Source of the DNA: an uncultured Lachnospiraceae bacterium
GTDB taxonomy: Bacteria > Bacillota > Clostridia > Lachnospirales > Lachnospiraceae
Length of the DNA stretch: 33,314 bases
NCBI GenBank assembly: GCA_947039785.1
Contig: CAMQZX010000011.1
Location: forward strand, 1 to 33,314
Reading direction: 5' to 3'
Part shown: positions 1-10,100 of the stretch, piece by piece
How the letters are laid out: every line of letters begins with the position of its first letter
Numbering within the stretch: position 1 is the first letter of the stretch
The notes under the pieces: generated by a model
The model's database searches: none
The model's input: the letters and a program-made list of their open reading frames with translations, nothing else
Told to the model about the DNA's origin: nothing
Program-made: the position numbers and the translations under genes

Positions 1-25
1 AATTTTATATTATTTGATATGGGAA

Positions 26-1702
26 TTACTGAACAACCCATACATTTTCTTCTGCTGTAAAGAGTTTCACAGTTCCATCTGCTCTCTGGTTGAAATCCTG
101 TACCTTTGGATTAATTCCAAGACACTCAGCCGGATTTCCGTAGAAGATACCAGGATCATCGTTGGTGATGAGCTTTAATGCCTGTTTGTACAATTCAGCA
201 CGTTTTTCCTGATCTGTCTCAACCAGAGCATCTGCCAGCAGCTTATCTACTTCTGCATTGCTGTATCCCTGGCCATTTCCTAATGTTCCGATTGCAGATG
301 TTGCAAACATTTTATCAAAGAAGAAGTATGGATCTGGGTACCAGGACCATCCCATAGCAAAGATATCTGCATTACCGCCGGCGCCTGTCTCACTAAAGGT
401 ACCCCACTCTACTGTATTGATTTCAAGATCAACACCGATCATCTGCCAGTAAGACTGCAGAATAGTGGATGCTTTCTGACGGAATGTCTCGTTTGTGATA
501 TACATATTCAGTGTCAGTCCATCTCCATAGCCCGCTTCTTCCAGAAGCTTCTTTGCACCTTCTGGATCGTATGCCGGAACATCTGCTTCTACAGATTCAT
601 CATACCCCCAGGATGCTTTCGGAAGCGGAAGACATGCGCCCTCACCTTCTCCATACTGATATACACCTGCTGCCAGTTCATCATAATCTACAGCCATGAT
701 AAGAGCTTCTCTTACCTTTGGATCTGCAGTAGGACCATTCACCATGTTAAAATATGCATAGTTGATCTGGATACCAGCTCTCTTTAACAGATTTACGTTC
801 TCATCCTCAGCAATCAGCTTCACAGTTTCTCCTGTAAGCTGCAAAGCGATGTCAACTTCTCCTGTTCTAAGAGCATTTGCTTCCTGATTCTGGTCTGTGA
901 TCACTTTGAAGTTAACTTTATCCAGGTTTGGCTCACCCAGGAAATACTTGTCGTTCTTTACAAGAGACGCCTGCTGATCCAGTTCAAATTTTTCCATTGC
1001 ATAAGGCCCTGTACCTACCAGATGGTTTCCGAATTCGTCTCCCCATCCTTCTACTTCTTCTTTTGGTACTACAGCGTTTCCTGCATTTGTCAGAGCCGTT
1101 AAAAATACAGCACTTGGAGCTTTCATTGTGGCTTTTACATGAGTCTCATCAATGGCTTCTGCATGATCCAGCATATCCAGACGGTTCATTGCAGATTCTG
1201 TTGCGGAACGATTCATGCTGTAAGCAACGTCCTCGGCAGTCATCAGTCTTCCGTCCTGATATTCACCCGGCTGGAAATATACGTCATCACGAATGGTAAA
1301 GGTATACTCCATACCATCGTCACTGATTGTCCACTCTGTAGCCAGAGACGGCAGAATTTCCTGCAGTTCTTTGTCATAAGTTACTACAGTATCACAAACC
1401 TGATAAATAATCTGTGCTTCATAAGTTCCTGTATATTTTACAGGATCCAGATTCTTGGGAGATGAGGTAAGTGCAATGTTCAGTTCTCCGCCTTTTGTCA
1501 CCTCATCCGGTACTTCAATGGTTGCTTCTTTGTTTTCCACAGCATCACCAGACTCTTCGGCTTCCTCTGCATCTCCTGCATCCTCGCCATCCTGGCTTTC
1601 CTGTGTCTCCTCAGCTGCACCATCACTCTTGTTTCCACAGCCAACCATTCCTGTCAGTACCATTGTACTGGCCAGGAAAAGCGCAAGCACTCTCTTTTTC
1701 AT
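26..1702 (-). CDS. ABC transporter substrate-binding lipoprotein, family 5 (peptide/nickel type)
   Basis: A 558-residue extracellular solute receptor that would be lipid-anchored outside the membrane and deliver oligopeptides or similar solutes to an ABC permease. The N-terminus has a lysine-rich start, a hydrophobic core and a lipobox ending at Cys22 (MVGCGN). An acidic Glu/Asp-rich linker (about residues 27-62) follows. The body has SBP family 5 features: GGELNIAL, NLDPV, the PSLATEW block, and LVGTGPYAMEKF. The start is fixed by AAGGAGG seven bases upstream of ATG. Permease and ATPase genes are not visible; they would lie beyond the left edge, downstream. The adjacent PucR-type regulator is the obvious candidate for control. 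The substrate cannot be read from sequence. Confidence 0.93.
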   Translation of the reverse strand: MKKRVLALFLASTMVLTGMVGCGNKSDGAAEETQESQDGEDAGDAEEAEESGDAVENKEATIEVPDEVTKGGELNIALTSSPKNLDPVKYTGTYEAQIIYQVCDTVVTYDKELQEILPSLATEWTISDDGMEYTFTIRDDVYFQPGEYQDGRLMTAEDVAYSMNRSATESAMNRLDMLDHAEAIDETHVKATMKAPSAVFLTALTNAGNAVVPKEEVEGWGDEFGNHLVGTGPYAMEKFELDQQASLVKNDKYFLGEPNLDKVNFKVITDQNQEANALRTGEVDIALQLTGETVKLIAEDENVNLLKRAGIQINYAYFNMVNGPTADPKVREALIMAVDYDELAAGVYQYGEGEGACLPLPKASWGYDESVEADVPAYDPEGAKKLLEEAGYGDGLTLNMYITNETFRQKASTILQSYWQMIGVDLEINTVEWGTFSETGAGGNADIFAMGWSWYPDPYFFFDKMFATSAIGTLGNGQGYSNAEVDKLLADALVETDQEKRAELYKQALKLITNDDPGIFYGNPAECLGINPKVQDFNQRADGTVKLFTAEENVWVVQ

Positions 1703-1810
1703 TTCATGTCCTCCTTACATTAATGAAAGCTGCACAGCAAAATCAAACTCCTCACCTTTTACCACGCAGCTTCTTTGCTTACTATTCAATTAGCTTTTTT
1801 GTTTGACAAA

Positions 1811-1839
1811 AGAATACCATATATACGGTTTTCTCACAA
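1811..1839 (-). promoter_or_regulatory. Putative promoter of the substrate-binding protein gene
   Basis: On the minus strand TTGTGA (1834-1839) and TATTCT (1811-1816) are separated by exactly 17 bases, giving a leader of about 100 bases. The spacing is ideal and the boxes are moderate matches to sigma-A consensus. Confidence 0.45.
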
Positions 1840-1870
1840 TATTCGCGATGCACAATTTTACCCCATTGAA

Positions 1871-1887
1871 TTGGGCGCCGCGCCCAA
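1871..1887 (-). terminator. GC-rich hairpin after the PucR gene
   Basis: TTGGGCG, a three-base loop and CGCCCAA form a tight stem 20 bases beyond the PucR stop codon. The T-run on the minus strand is poor, while the plus side has a T-rich tail. It may be a weak terminator or only a barrier hairpin between the two genes. Confidence 0.4.
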
Positions 1888-1906
1888 ATTCTTTCTTTTG
1901 CATATT

Positions 1907-3541
1907 TCATGATTTCATATATCTATTCACTTTTATCGCCAATTGAAGCCGAAATATCACTTCAGGGTCATTTAAATCATACCCTGTTAATTGTTCAATC
2001 TGCCTAATCCGATATGCCAATGTGTTCCTGTGAAGATACAACGCGTCTGCCGTTTCCTTTTTGGCTCCCATATTCTCTGTCAGCACCCTTAATGTTTCCA
2101 CATAACTGCTCCCATGCTTTTGATCATGCTCTTTTAAAATTTGCAATTCCTCTGATACAAACTTTTTAAAAATGTCCATTTGCGACATTTCGTAAAATGC
2201 CTCTTCCATGCGAAGTTCGTCCATAAAACAGACTTTCATCCTGCCATCTCCTCTGGCTATTCTGATTGCTGTTCTCGTCTCCAGATAAGCTTGCTCAAAA
2301 TCCAAAAATCGATATATTTCTCTCGAAACGCCGGTTGTCAGGGGAGAGGAAAATGCCTTCTGCACCTGAGCATGAATCTCCTTCATGCATCGCTTAATCT
2401 CCTGACGGTCCACTTGCCCTGTAAACAGGCAGTGAAAGCTATCACTTTTATTTCCAATAAAAAAACAATGCCTCTTCTGCCATAACACGTCTTTGTGTAT
2501 TTGCAAAATTTCATCTTTTACAGCCTGAATCTCATCTTCTTCCATATCATGTATGATTTCTTCGAAGCTGTCTATATCCGAAACGACCATATAATAAGAA
2601 AATTTAGGCCATCGAAGTCCTCTGGCCCGACGCACGGCATCTTCTTCCAGCAAAATCGTGCCTCCTATCAGGTCCTGGAAAAAGTTGTTATCCTGATAGT
2701 ACTCTTTCTGCTCCCGCAGACCTTGTTTTGAAAATTCCAGAGCCAGGTAAACAGCTGCCTGCCGAATGGCGATTTCACTCATCTCATTAAACCGTCCACC
2801 CTCGCCAATCGCATATAAATATCCATTACACTGAGTCTTCACCAAAATGGCCTGTTTCCAGACTTCTTTCTTACCTTTTTTGGTTACCATAATTCCCTCT
2901 TTCGGCATATAGGCACTCTGATTACATTGTTCACTGACATTCTTATCTATTTCACTTTCCAGTGCAATCCACTCTTCCTTATTCTCCCATTCCTCCGGGT
3001 AATAGCAGATTAATTTCTGTCTTTGGTCAGTAACCACTATTTTACACTTCAAAAGCTCCCCCAGTATTCTCGCAATTTCCTCAAAGCTTCCGCCTTCTAT
3101 CTGGACTGCCAGAAACTTCTCATTCATTTCTTTGTTAAATTCCAGCTTCCGGTTCTGGACATTTACAATCTTTTTCATCAGCGGATTTGCCAGATCAATA
3201 AATGGCATGTCTCCGGGAATCTCTATAACCGGAACCTTCAGTTCATCTGCCACCTGTTTGATTTTCTCCGGAATACTTCCGAAAAATTTGGTTTTCAGCG
3301 CAATACCTGCAGATCCGTTTTTTTCCAGCGCCCGAATAATGTCAAGCAGCTTTTCTTCGTTTTCCTTAATGGAATATGCAGTGGTGATCAGCAATTCATC
3401 TTTCTTTAACCAGGGAATAATATCCGGAACTTCCATGGAATCTATATAAAGTATCTCACGATCCAGCCCCTCTTCTCCTGCAAGTATTCTGCAGTTTTTC
3501 CACTCCTTCATCGTAAGTACTTCTCTGACTGTTATTGACAT
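1907..3541 (-). CDS. PucR family transcriptional regulator
   Basis: A 544-residue regulator. Residues 1 to about 120 match the PucR N-terminal ligand/sensor domain (starting MSITVREVL, with a DELLITTAY block). A middle region of about 130-400 is GAF/CdaR-like, and the last ~60 residues are the PucR C-terminal helix-turn-helix (ADALYLHRNTLAYRIRQIEQ). Members control purine, amino-acid or other nitrogen-source genes and usually act on neighbours, so the adjacent transporter receptor gene is the likely target; that link is inferred. The start is supported by AAGGAGAG upstream of ATG. Length is normal for the family. Confidence 0.93.
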   Translation of the reverse strand: MSITVREVLTMKEWKNCRILAGEEGLDREILYIDSMEVPDIIPWLKKDELLITTAYSIKENEEKLLDIIRALEKNGSAGIALKTKFFGSIPEKIKQVADELKVPVIEIPGDMPFIDLANPLMKKIVNVQNRKLEFNKEMNEKFLAVQIEGGSFEEIARILGELLKCKIVVTDQRQKLICYYPEEWENKEEWIALESEIDKNVSEQCNQSAYMPKEGIMVTKKGKKEVWKQAILVKTQCNGYLYAIGEGGRFNEMSEIAIRQAAVYLALEFSKQGLREQKEYYQDNNFFQDLIGGTILLEEDAVRRARGLRWPKFSYYMVVSDIDSFEEIIHDMEEDEIQAVKDEILQIHKDVLWQKRHCFFIGNKSDSFHCLFTGQVDRQEIKRCMKEIHAQVQKAFSSPLTTGVSREIYRFLDFEQAYLETRTAIRIARGDGRMKVCFMDELRMEEAFYEMSQMDIFKKFVSEELQILKEHDQKHGSSYVETLRVLTENMGAKKETADALYLHRNTLAYRIRQIEQLTGYDLNDPEVIFRLQLAIKVNRYMKS

Positions 3542-3732
3542 AGTTTCTCTCCTTAACTCCTCTTTATTCTTAAATTGTATCAGAAAAAGGCCACATATCC
3601 CAGATGAAGTTTGAGGAACTAAATATACTTATTTTCCTTTGCTGTTCATCCCCATTTCCTGAAACCCAATATTTTAATTTCCTGAAATGACTAGAATCTT
3701 CCTTCTTTTCTGCCCAGTCTGCATTCAGAAAA

Positions 3733-3770
3733 GATGCAGAGTAACCTGTGTTCACCACATACTCTGCATC
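3733..3770 (-). terminator. Rho-independent terminator after the FakA-like small gene
   Basis: An 11-bp perfect stem (GATGCAGAGTA / TACTCTGCATC) with a 16-base loop is followed on the minus strand by TTTTCT. It lies 66 bases past the stop of the 83-residue gene. The rest of 3542-3835 contains no supportable gene; short frames there overlap this hairpin. Confidence 0.75.
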
Positions 3771-3835
3771 TTTCTTAATTATTATCTGATATTACTTACT
3801 GCTACTTTTTTCAATTACCAAACCTGGCGTACGTC

Positions 3836-4087
3836 TCAGCCCTTCAGACCTCTGGACTGTCTGTCCATATCCTCAATTACAATATCAAAGATTTCACCCA
3901 GGGAAGCACAGTATTCCAGCACCTTCCATGGCTCATTTGTGTGATAATGAATCTTAATCAAGTCATCATCTCCCACAGCCAACAGGCAGTCCCCCTTAAA
4001 ATTTTCTACAAAATAGTCATTAATCGCATCTTCATCCAAATCCTCGCCCTCAATTAACAATTGAGTATCATACTTAAATTCCAGCAT
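3836..4087 (-). CDS. Stand-alone FakA/DAK-like domain protein (83 aa)
   Basis: A small acidic protein that reads like one segment of the C-terminal half of FakA (YloV, fatty-acid kinase, 'kinase related to dihydroxyacetone kinase'). The region YDTQLLIEGEDLDEDAI is followed by the diagnostic GDDDLIKIHYHTNEP and a helix ending in DNM-like EDMDRQS. Full FakA is about 550 residues, so the DhaL ATP-binding domain and the rest are absent. Translation signals are excellent (AGGAGG seven bases before ATG) and a terminator follows, so it appears to be a real gene and not decay. In FakA this segment is thought to help contact the FakB-acyl substrate. What it does alone is unknown. Confidence 0.75.
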   Translation of the reverse strand: MLEFKYDTQLLIEGEDLDEDAINDYFVENFKGDCLLAVGDDDLIKIHYHTNEPWKVLEYCASLGEIFDIVIEDMDRQSRGLKG

Positions 4088-4175
4088 CTAATTTCCTCCT
4101 CTAGTTTTAGATTTTCCTTACTATAATAATCATATCACAGTCTAAAATATAAGAAAATGATTTTCTGAATCTACC

Positions 4176-7025
4176 TTATTTCAGCCTCTCTTTCAGCAAC
4201 GTATTCCTCTTCGTCACTGTAACATTTCTCACTGCATAAGCCAGTGCTTTTTTCGTGCCCACCATGACCAGAATCCTCTTCGCCCGCGTTATCCCCGTAT
4301 AAATAAGATTTCGCTGCAGCATGACAAAATGATTCATCAGAACCGGCATAACAACAATGGGATATTCGGAGCCTTGCGCCTTATGTATGGTGGTGGCATA
4401 AGCGTGGACCAGCTCATCCAGTTCCGTACCGTCATATTCGATGGAACGGTTGTCAAAATTTACCTTTAAGGTCCGCTCCTGCATATCTACTGACTCGATG
4501 ATTCCAATGTCTCCGTTAAATATTTCCTTGTCATAATTGTTCTTAATCTGCATGACCTTGTCGCCTGGCCGGTAGACGAAGCCGCTTCGGCGCAGCCCCT
4601 CTCCCAGAGGATTCAACGCCTCCTGCAGTGCCATATTCAGATTGGTGGCTCCTACCACACCTCTCTGCATCGGTGTCAGCACCTGAATCTGACTGTGCGG
4701 CGTCTGATAATACCTGCTCAATTTATTTTGTACCAGATTTACAATCTCAGCGACAACCTCCTCCGGCTCCTCCTTTGCCAGAAAAAAGAAATCCGTCCCC
4801 CTTCCATTGGAAAGGTCCGGCATCTTGCCCTCGTTAATCTTATGGGCATTCATGATGATCCTGCTTGTCTGTGCCTGACGGAAAATCCTGGTAAGTCGGA
4901 TAACCGGAAAACATCCTGAGTCGATAATATCCCGAAGCACATTTCCAGCTCCTACCGATGGAAGCTGATCGATATCTCCCACCAAAATCAGCCTCATCCC
5001 CAGGGGAATCGCCTTTAACAGAGCATTCATCAAAACAATGTCAATCATCGAACATTCATCCACAATCAGCACATCGCCTTCCAAGGGCTGTTCCTCATTT
5101 TTCTGATATCCTTCCGGCGGCTTACACTCCAGCAGCCTGTGAATCGTCTTCGCCTCCAGTCCTGTCGCCTCCGTCATACGCTTGGCTGCACGTCCTGTGG
5201 GGGCTGCCAGCAAAATCTTAAGCCCAAAGGCGCGATAAGCAGCAATAATCCCCTGCGTGGTAGTTGTCTTCCCCGTACCTGGACCTCCGGTAAGTATCAA
5301 AACCTTCGATACGGCTGCCTTTCGGATAGCCTCCGCCTGAATTTCATCATATTCCATATGAACCTGTCTCTCGATATAATTTACATCAATGGATAAGTCT
5401 TCCTTCCCGGTCTTTTTCCTTGCTTCCCAAAGACTGCTCCACAGCCTGTCCTGCGCCGGGGCATCTGACAACCTTTTTAATTTATTCGCCACGCCCACCT
5501 CGGCATAGTAAAACGGCGGCAGATAAATGGCATTCAAAACAGCCTTTTCCTCACTCGACTCACCTGTCTGCTCTATTTTCTGGCAGATTACATCTTCATC
5601 CTTTATCATCTGATCCAGCGTCATAACAATGCGGGATTCCTCGGCCTCCAAAAGCTCCGTCGCCGACTGAATCAACTCTTCCTTCAACGCATACACATGA
5701 CCCTCATCCGCCAGATTGCTGAGTGTGTACATGATGCCGCTTCTAAGCCTGACAAAAGCCTCCTTTCCAAAGCCTAGCTTCTCCGCAATACTGTCCGCCG
5801 TCTTAAACCCAATCCCCCAGATATCATCCGCCAGACGAAATGGATTCTCTCTCACCTTATCCACACTTTCATTGCCGTACTGCTTATAAATCTTCGCCGC
5901 AAAAGAAGTGCTCACTCCGTGGTTCTGAAGAAACAGCATGACATTTTTAATCTCCTTCTGCTTCTCCCAGCTCTCGTGAATCATTTTTATTCGCTTGGTG
6001 CCGATGCCTTCTACCTCCCGAAGCCGCCCCACATCTGTCTCAATCACCTCGATGGTATCTGTGCCGAATTTCTGAACAATCCGTTTGGCAAATTTCGGGC
6101 CCACACCTTTGATCAGACCGGACCCCAGATATTTTTCAATGCCAAATATAGTGGCCGGCATGGTTTCCTCCCAGCTCTCTGCCATAAACTGGCGACCATA
6201 TTTGCTGTCCACCTTCCAGTTTCCGTCAATCAGCAAAACAGACCCCACATTGACATCCAAAAGGCTTCCCACCACCGTGACCAGATCATTGTAATTTTTC
6301 ACGGCACATCTCAGGACTGTGTATCCATTGTCCGGATTCTGATAGGTAATCCTCTCCACCACACCACGGATTTTTATGGTCCTGTGCTGTGGCCTGCCAG
6401 ATGCCCCCTGACCATTTCTGCCCGATGAATGGGTCTGCTCACCCTTCCCATGAGCAGCACTGTCGCTGGTCTTTCGGGAGTTCATTTCGACCACCATACG
6501 CTCATAAACCTGCTGATTCATATGGCAGTCATTCAAGGCCCGGTGAGCGCCCTTAGTGGAAATATGATAATACTCTGCTAAATCCACCAGACGATGATGG
6601 GAAAGTCTGGAAAGGTGCCTCCTCGCCACCAGAAGGGTATCTACATAATCATTTCCGGGAATCTTCCCATAGAACTTACGGGAATCCCTGTAGAGGAACT
6701 TCATATCAAAGGAACCGATGTTATGACCAACCAGCACATCGTCTCCCACAAAATCAAAAAAGTCACTGAGTACCTCTTCAAACAACGGTGCTTCTGCCAC
6801 CATCTCATTCGTGATTCCATTCACCTGACTGGCTCTGCGGGGAATGGGGCGCTTCGGATTGACCAGAGTATTAAATTCCTCCACCACTCTACCCTTCCGA
6901 ACCTTTATGGCCGAAATTTCAACCACCTCATCATAATTTGGTGAGATCCCCGTAGTCTCAAGGTCAAAAACCACATAATCCCTCACCTCTCCATTCAACA
7001 ACCGCCCCGGCCTATCCCCTAACAT
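4176..7025 (-). CDS. DEDDh exonuclease - RecD2 helicase fusion
   Basis: A 949-residue DNA repair protein. Residues 15-180 are a DnaQ/PolC-type 3'-5' exonuclease with all DEDDh residues visible: D21 and E23 in FDLETTG, D107 in HNIGSFD, H161 and D166 in HRALND. A low-complexity linker (about 185-212) leads to a RecD2 body: an OB-like region (215-285), helix-hairpin-helix repeats (KGVGPKFAKRI, EGIGTKRIK), and an SF1B helicase core with Walker A GGPGTGKTT at 580-588, Walker B LIVDE at 653-657 and a C-terminal HAYATTIHKAQGSE motif. Canonical RecD2 lacks the exonuclease, so unwinding and trimming are probably coupled. AGAGGTG supports the ATG. It lies 78 bases downstream of the kinase-TIR gene on the same strand. 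Confidence 0.92.
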   Translation of the reverse strand: MLGDRPGRLLNGEVRDYVVFDLETTGISPNYDEVVEISAIKVRKGRVVEEFNTLVNPKRPIPRRASQVNGITNEMVAEAPLFEEVLSDFFDFVGDDVLVGHNIGSFDMKFLYRDSRKFYGKIPGNDYVDTLLVARRHLSRLSHHRLVDLAEYYHISTKGAHRALNDCHMNQQVYERMVVEMNSRKTSDSAAHGKGEQTHSSGRNGQGASGRPQHRTIKIRGVVERITYQNPDNGYTVLRCAVKNYNDLVTVVGSLLDVNVGSVLLIDGNWKVDSKYGRQFMAESWEETMPATIFGIEKYLGSGLIKGVGPKFAKRIVQKFGTDTIEVIETDVGRLREVEGIGTKRIKMIHESWEKQKEIKNVMLFLQNHGVSTSFAAKIYKQYGNESVDKVRENPFRLADDIWGIGFKTADSIAEKLGFGKEAFVRLRSGIMYTLSNLADEGHVYALKEELIQSATELLEAEESRIVMTLDQMIKDEDVICQKIEQTGESSEEKAVLNAIYLPPFYYAEVGVANKLKRLSDAPAQDRLWSSLWEARKKTGKEDLSIDVNYIERQVHMEYDEIQAEAIRKAAVSKVLILTGGPGTGKTTTTQGIIAAYRAFGLKILLAAPTGRAAKRMTEATGLEAKTIHRLLECKPPEGYQKNEEQPLEGDVLIVDECSMIDIVLMNALLKAIPLGMRLILVGDIDQLPSVGAGNVLRDIIDSGCFPVIRLTRIFRQAQTSRIIMNAHKINEGKMPDLSNGRGTDFFFLAKEEPEEVVAEIVNLVQNKLSRYYQTPHSQIQVLTPMQRGVVGATNLNMALQEALNPLGEGLRRSGFVYRPGDKVMQIKNNYDKEIFNGDIGIIESVDMQERTLKVNFDNRSIEYDGTELDELVHAYATTIHKAQGSEYPIVVMPVLMNHFVMLQRNLIYTGITRAKRILVMVGTKKALAYAVRNVTVTKRNTLLKERLK

Positions 7026-7103
7026 GAATGTTCACCTCTCTTTCTATCTCTCTCACAACAGTTCCATATCTCCTTCAATCATTTCCAACATACATTAGAA
7101 ATA

Positions 7104-10100
7104 CTACCTCGCGCCCAAAGCAGGCCATGGACAAATGAAAGGTTGGATAACCAGCTTTAAAGCTCTATCCAAAATCTCCTCTGCTGAATATCTCCTGAGC
7201 TTCCCAAGCTCTGCTTCTTCCATAAACAGCCCCTGGTCTATTCGTTCCATGTCGTATTGATAGCTCAGAAAGTAAAACGAATCTTCTGCTTTATCATAAG
7301 TAATATAATTTTTCAGACGATACAAAGCTCCCAGGGAATCACCTGCCACATTTAAGACATAGCTATAAGTATCTCCCGATAAGACAGCTGTAGATTCATC
7401 GATGGCTTGCCATGTCGATGCGATTGCTGTTGGGGACTCAAAGGGCTCTGTCTCTGACAGGATTTCTGTGGAGGCGTTGTATAAAGCTGCTCTGTCTTCC
7501 AATCCGACGAGAAGCTTTGCGGAATCCGGCATCCAGAAAATGCTAAGGGGAGTGGAATCAAATTCCAATTCAAATTTCCCATCTTTCGCCTGATTTTCAA
7601 TCACAACGCTTGTCCCGTCTATGTGAGCCGCGTATTGTTCATCATGGTTTATGAGCCTCTCGCCCGATTCTGCGCCATCGGTATCACAGGATGAAAAATA
7701 ATCTCTCAGAGCCTCTGTCATTCCTTCTGGATATTTCTCATGATTCGCTTCATAAGCATCCTTGGTACACACATAAGTTTCTTGGGAGACTTTATCGTAA
7801 ATGCCGACCTTTCCATCTTCCAGGAGTTCAAATATCAGAAGCTTTTCTGTGGCCACAACCCGCCTTGCATTGGCAAATTCTGTGTCCAATGTCCCGCAGC
7901 TTTCATATTCCGTATTATATACTTCCGCCTGATATTTGACAATCATGGGCTTGCCGCTAAAAGAATCCTCTTCTCTTTTTCTTACATAATAGCAGTCCCC
8001 GGCTCTACAGCAGTAATCCAGCTTTTCTGGAAAATACTCATGGCCCACAAGACGCTCTGTACCATAGGAATGCTCCAGCAAATCCCCATTTTCCAGCACA
8101 AGTGTAAATCCATCCTCCTCTCTCCATGCCTTGGCAACAGGTGAATCCATCTGGTATAAGTCCAGAGTTTCCCCTGTTGACCAATCCACCATTTCACATG
8201 TATCGGCATAGATGAGAAGGAGACATTTCTGCCTGTCAGATTTTGCATTCAACGCCTGAATTCCTTCATCCATAGACATATAACTTTTCTTTCTATTCCA
8301 CAAAACCTGCCTTGTATCCGTATCATACACACACACATCTAATTGCTTTTTCTCTGAATAATATTTGTAGACATTTCCTGCATAAACCGTATTCATTCCT
8401 GTTCCGTGGAAGAGACACAGCCTGCCGTCATCGCCAAAATACATCCCGGCTTCTGTAAAGCTCAAAGGATAGTCATTTGCAAAAGAGGTCATTTCCACAT
8501 ACTGCTTCGCGGGGATGTTATACAGCATGTTTTTAAATTGATATTGACCGCCTTCTCCATCTTCTTTTGAAGCAATGAAAGCTATCGTTCGATTATCCGG
8601 CGAGATGGAAATGGTGGTATCCTCGATTCCATATCCTTCTTTTTCATAGCCTTCTTCCTCATGGAAATCGGAAGTCTGTATCACAGCTCCGGTTTTGGCG
8701 TCCAGAATATACAGCTTGGAAGAATCTGCCGCCGCCACCAGACTCTTGTCAGAAGAAACTGCCGCACCCGCTATCTGTTCATCCAGCTTAAAGTCCCAAG
8801 CCTCAGCTTCTCTGTCGTAATCATAGCAGATAATCTCATCTTGAAGCACCGCCAAATATTGAGTCTGCTGCTCCACAAGAAAAGCTTCATCAAATTCAGC
8901 AAGCTCCCCATGTAAGGTGATGGTTTTGGATATTTGAAAGGTATCGGTATCCCAGATTGAAATCTGATTTTCATCCGCAGTAAACAAATAGCTCCCATCG
9001 CCATTCAGGAAATAATCGTCGAATCCATTCTCCCCCTGTGACAAGTCAAATATCCCCCTGGCTGTCATTGTTTCGGCGGCATTGGCAGGAATAGTGTAAG
9101 CTCCTGTAATCTCTGATACCGTGTAGACAATATCCGACATAAATCCACCCACGCCTTTTAACAACTCATTGGCACTTAATGCCTGTTGTGCCGCCGTGAC
9201 CAGATCATGGTTTTCGTAGCTTTCCTTCGCCTGCTGCGACAGATATTTCGCCTGATTTTGTATGGCGGCCTTATGCTCCTTTGAAATCTCAATGGCCTGG
9301 CGGGCAATGGTTCTTGATTTTACCGCTGCATACCCTAAGAAAGCCGACAAAACAAGCAAACTGCTGCACACCAATACAGAAATCCTTTTCATCTGATATA
9401 TTTTATTCCGCTGCTTCAAGGAGTCATACGTAGTATGCAGCATAGGCGCTGCAATTTTCAGCTTCACATCTCCCCGAATCTTCGTGCGCACACCTTTAAA
9501 GTCCCCAGCCCGCGCATCCGCCGCAAGCAGCGTATGGCCATTCATCCCATTTTTCAGCAGCGCATCCGGAAATACTTCACCTGGTTCTCCATCTATAACC
9601 ACCGCTAAAATATGCGCCGCATCGTGAAATTCCAAAAATGTATTAATCTCCTCGTTGACCCAGGGAGAATTTTTTGTATCCTTTGAACAGACCACAACCA
9701 GCCAATTCGATTGCTTCAGGGCATCCCGGATACGCGCTCCAAAGTCAGCACAGGAGGCCAGCTCCCCTTCATCCAAAAATACTCTCCCAATTAATTTCTT
9801 CTGGAGCAGACTGCTTCCCTTATAACGTTCCAATGCATTTCGAAGCTCTTTGGCAGCCAAAGTATCCAATTCTCCATGCTTGTAGCAGATAAAGGCATCA
9901 TATTCCACTGCGGTCAAAGGATTCCTGTACGGTGCCAAAAGTGCCAGAAATTCTGTGATATCCTTTAACATATCATCGACACACGCATATCGGTCTGCCA
10001 CATCATTCTCAAGGGCCTTCGTTAAAATTGCCTGCATACGCTCAACCAGAAATTTGGGACATTTCGTCTTTCTCAGGGCAAATCTCGGAATATATTTACC

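Noticed and set aside
3570..3758. 62-codon minus-strand frame
   Set aside because: It runs through the perfect terminator stem after the FakA-like gene and has no convincing start.
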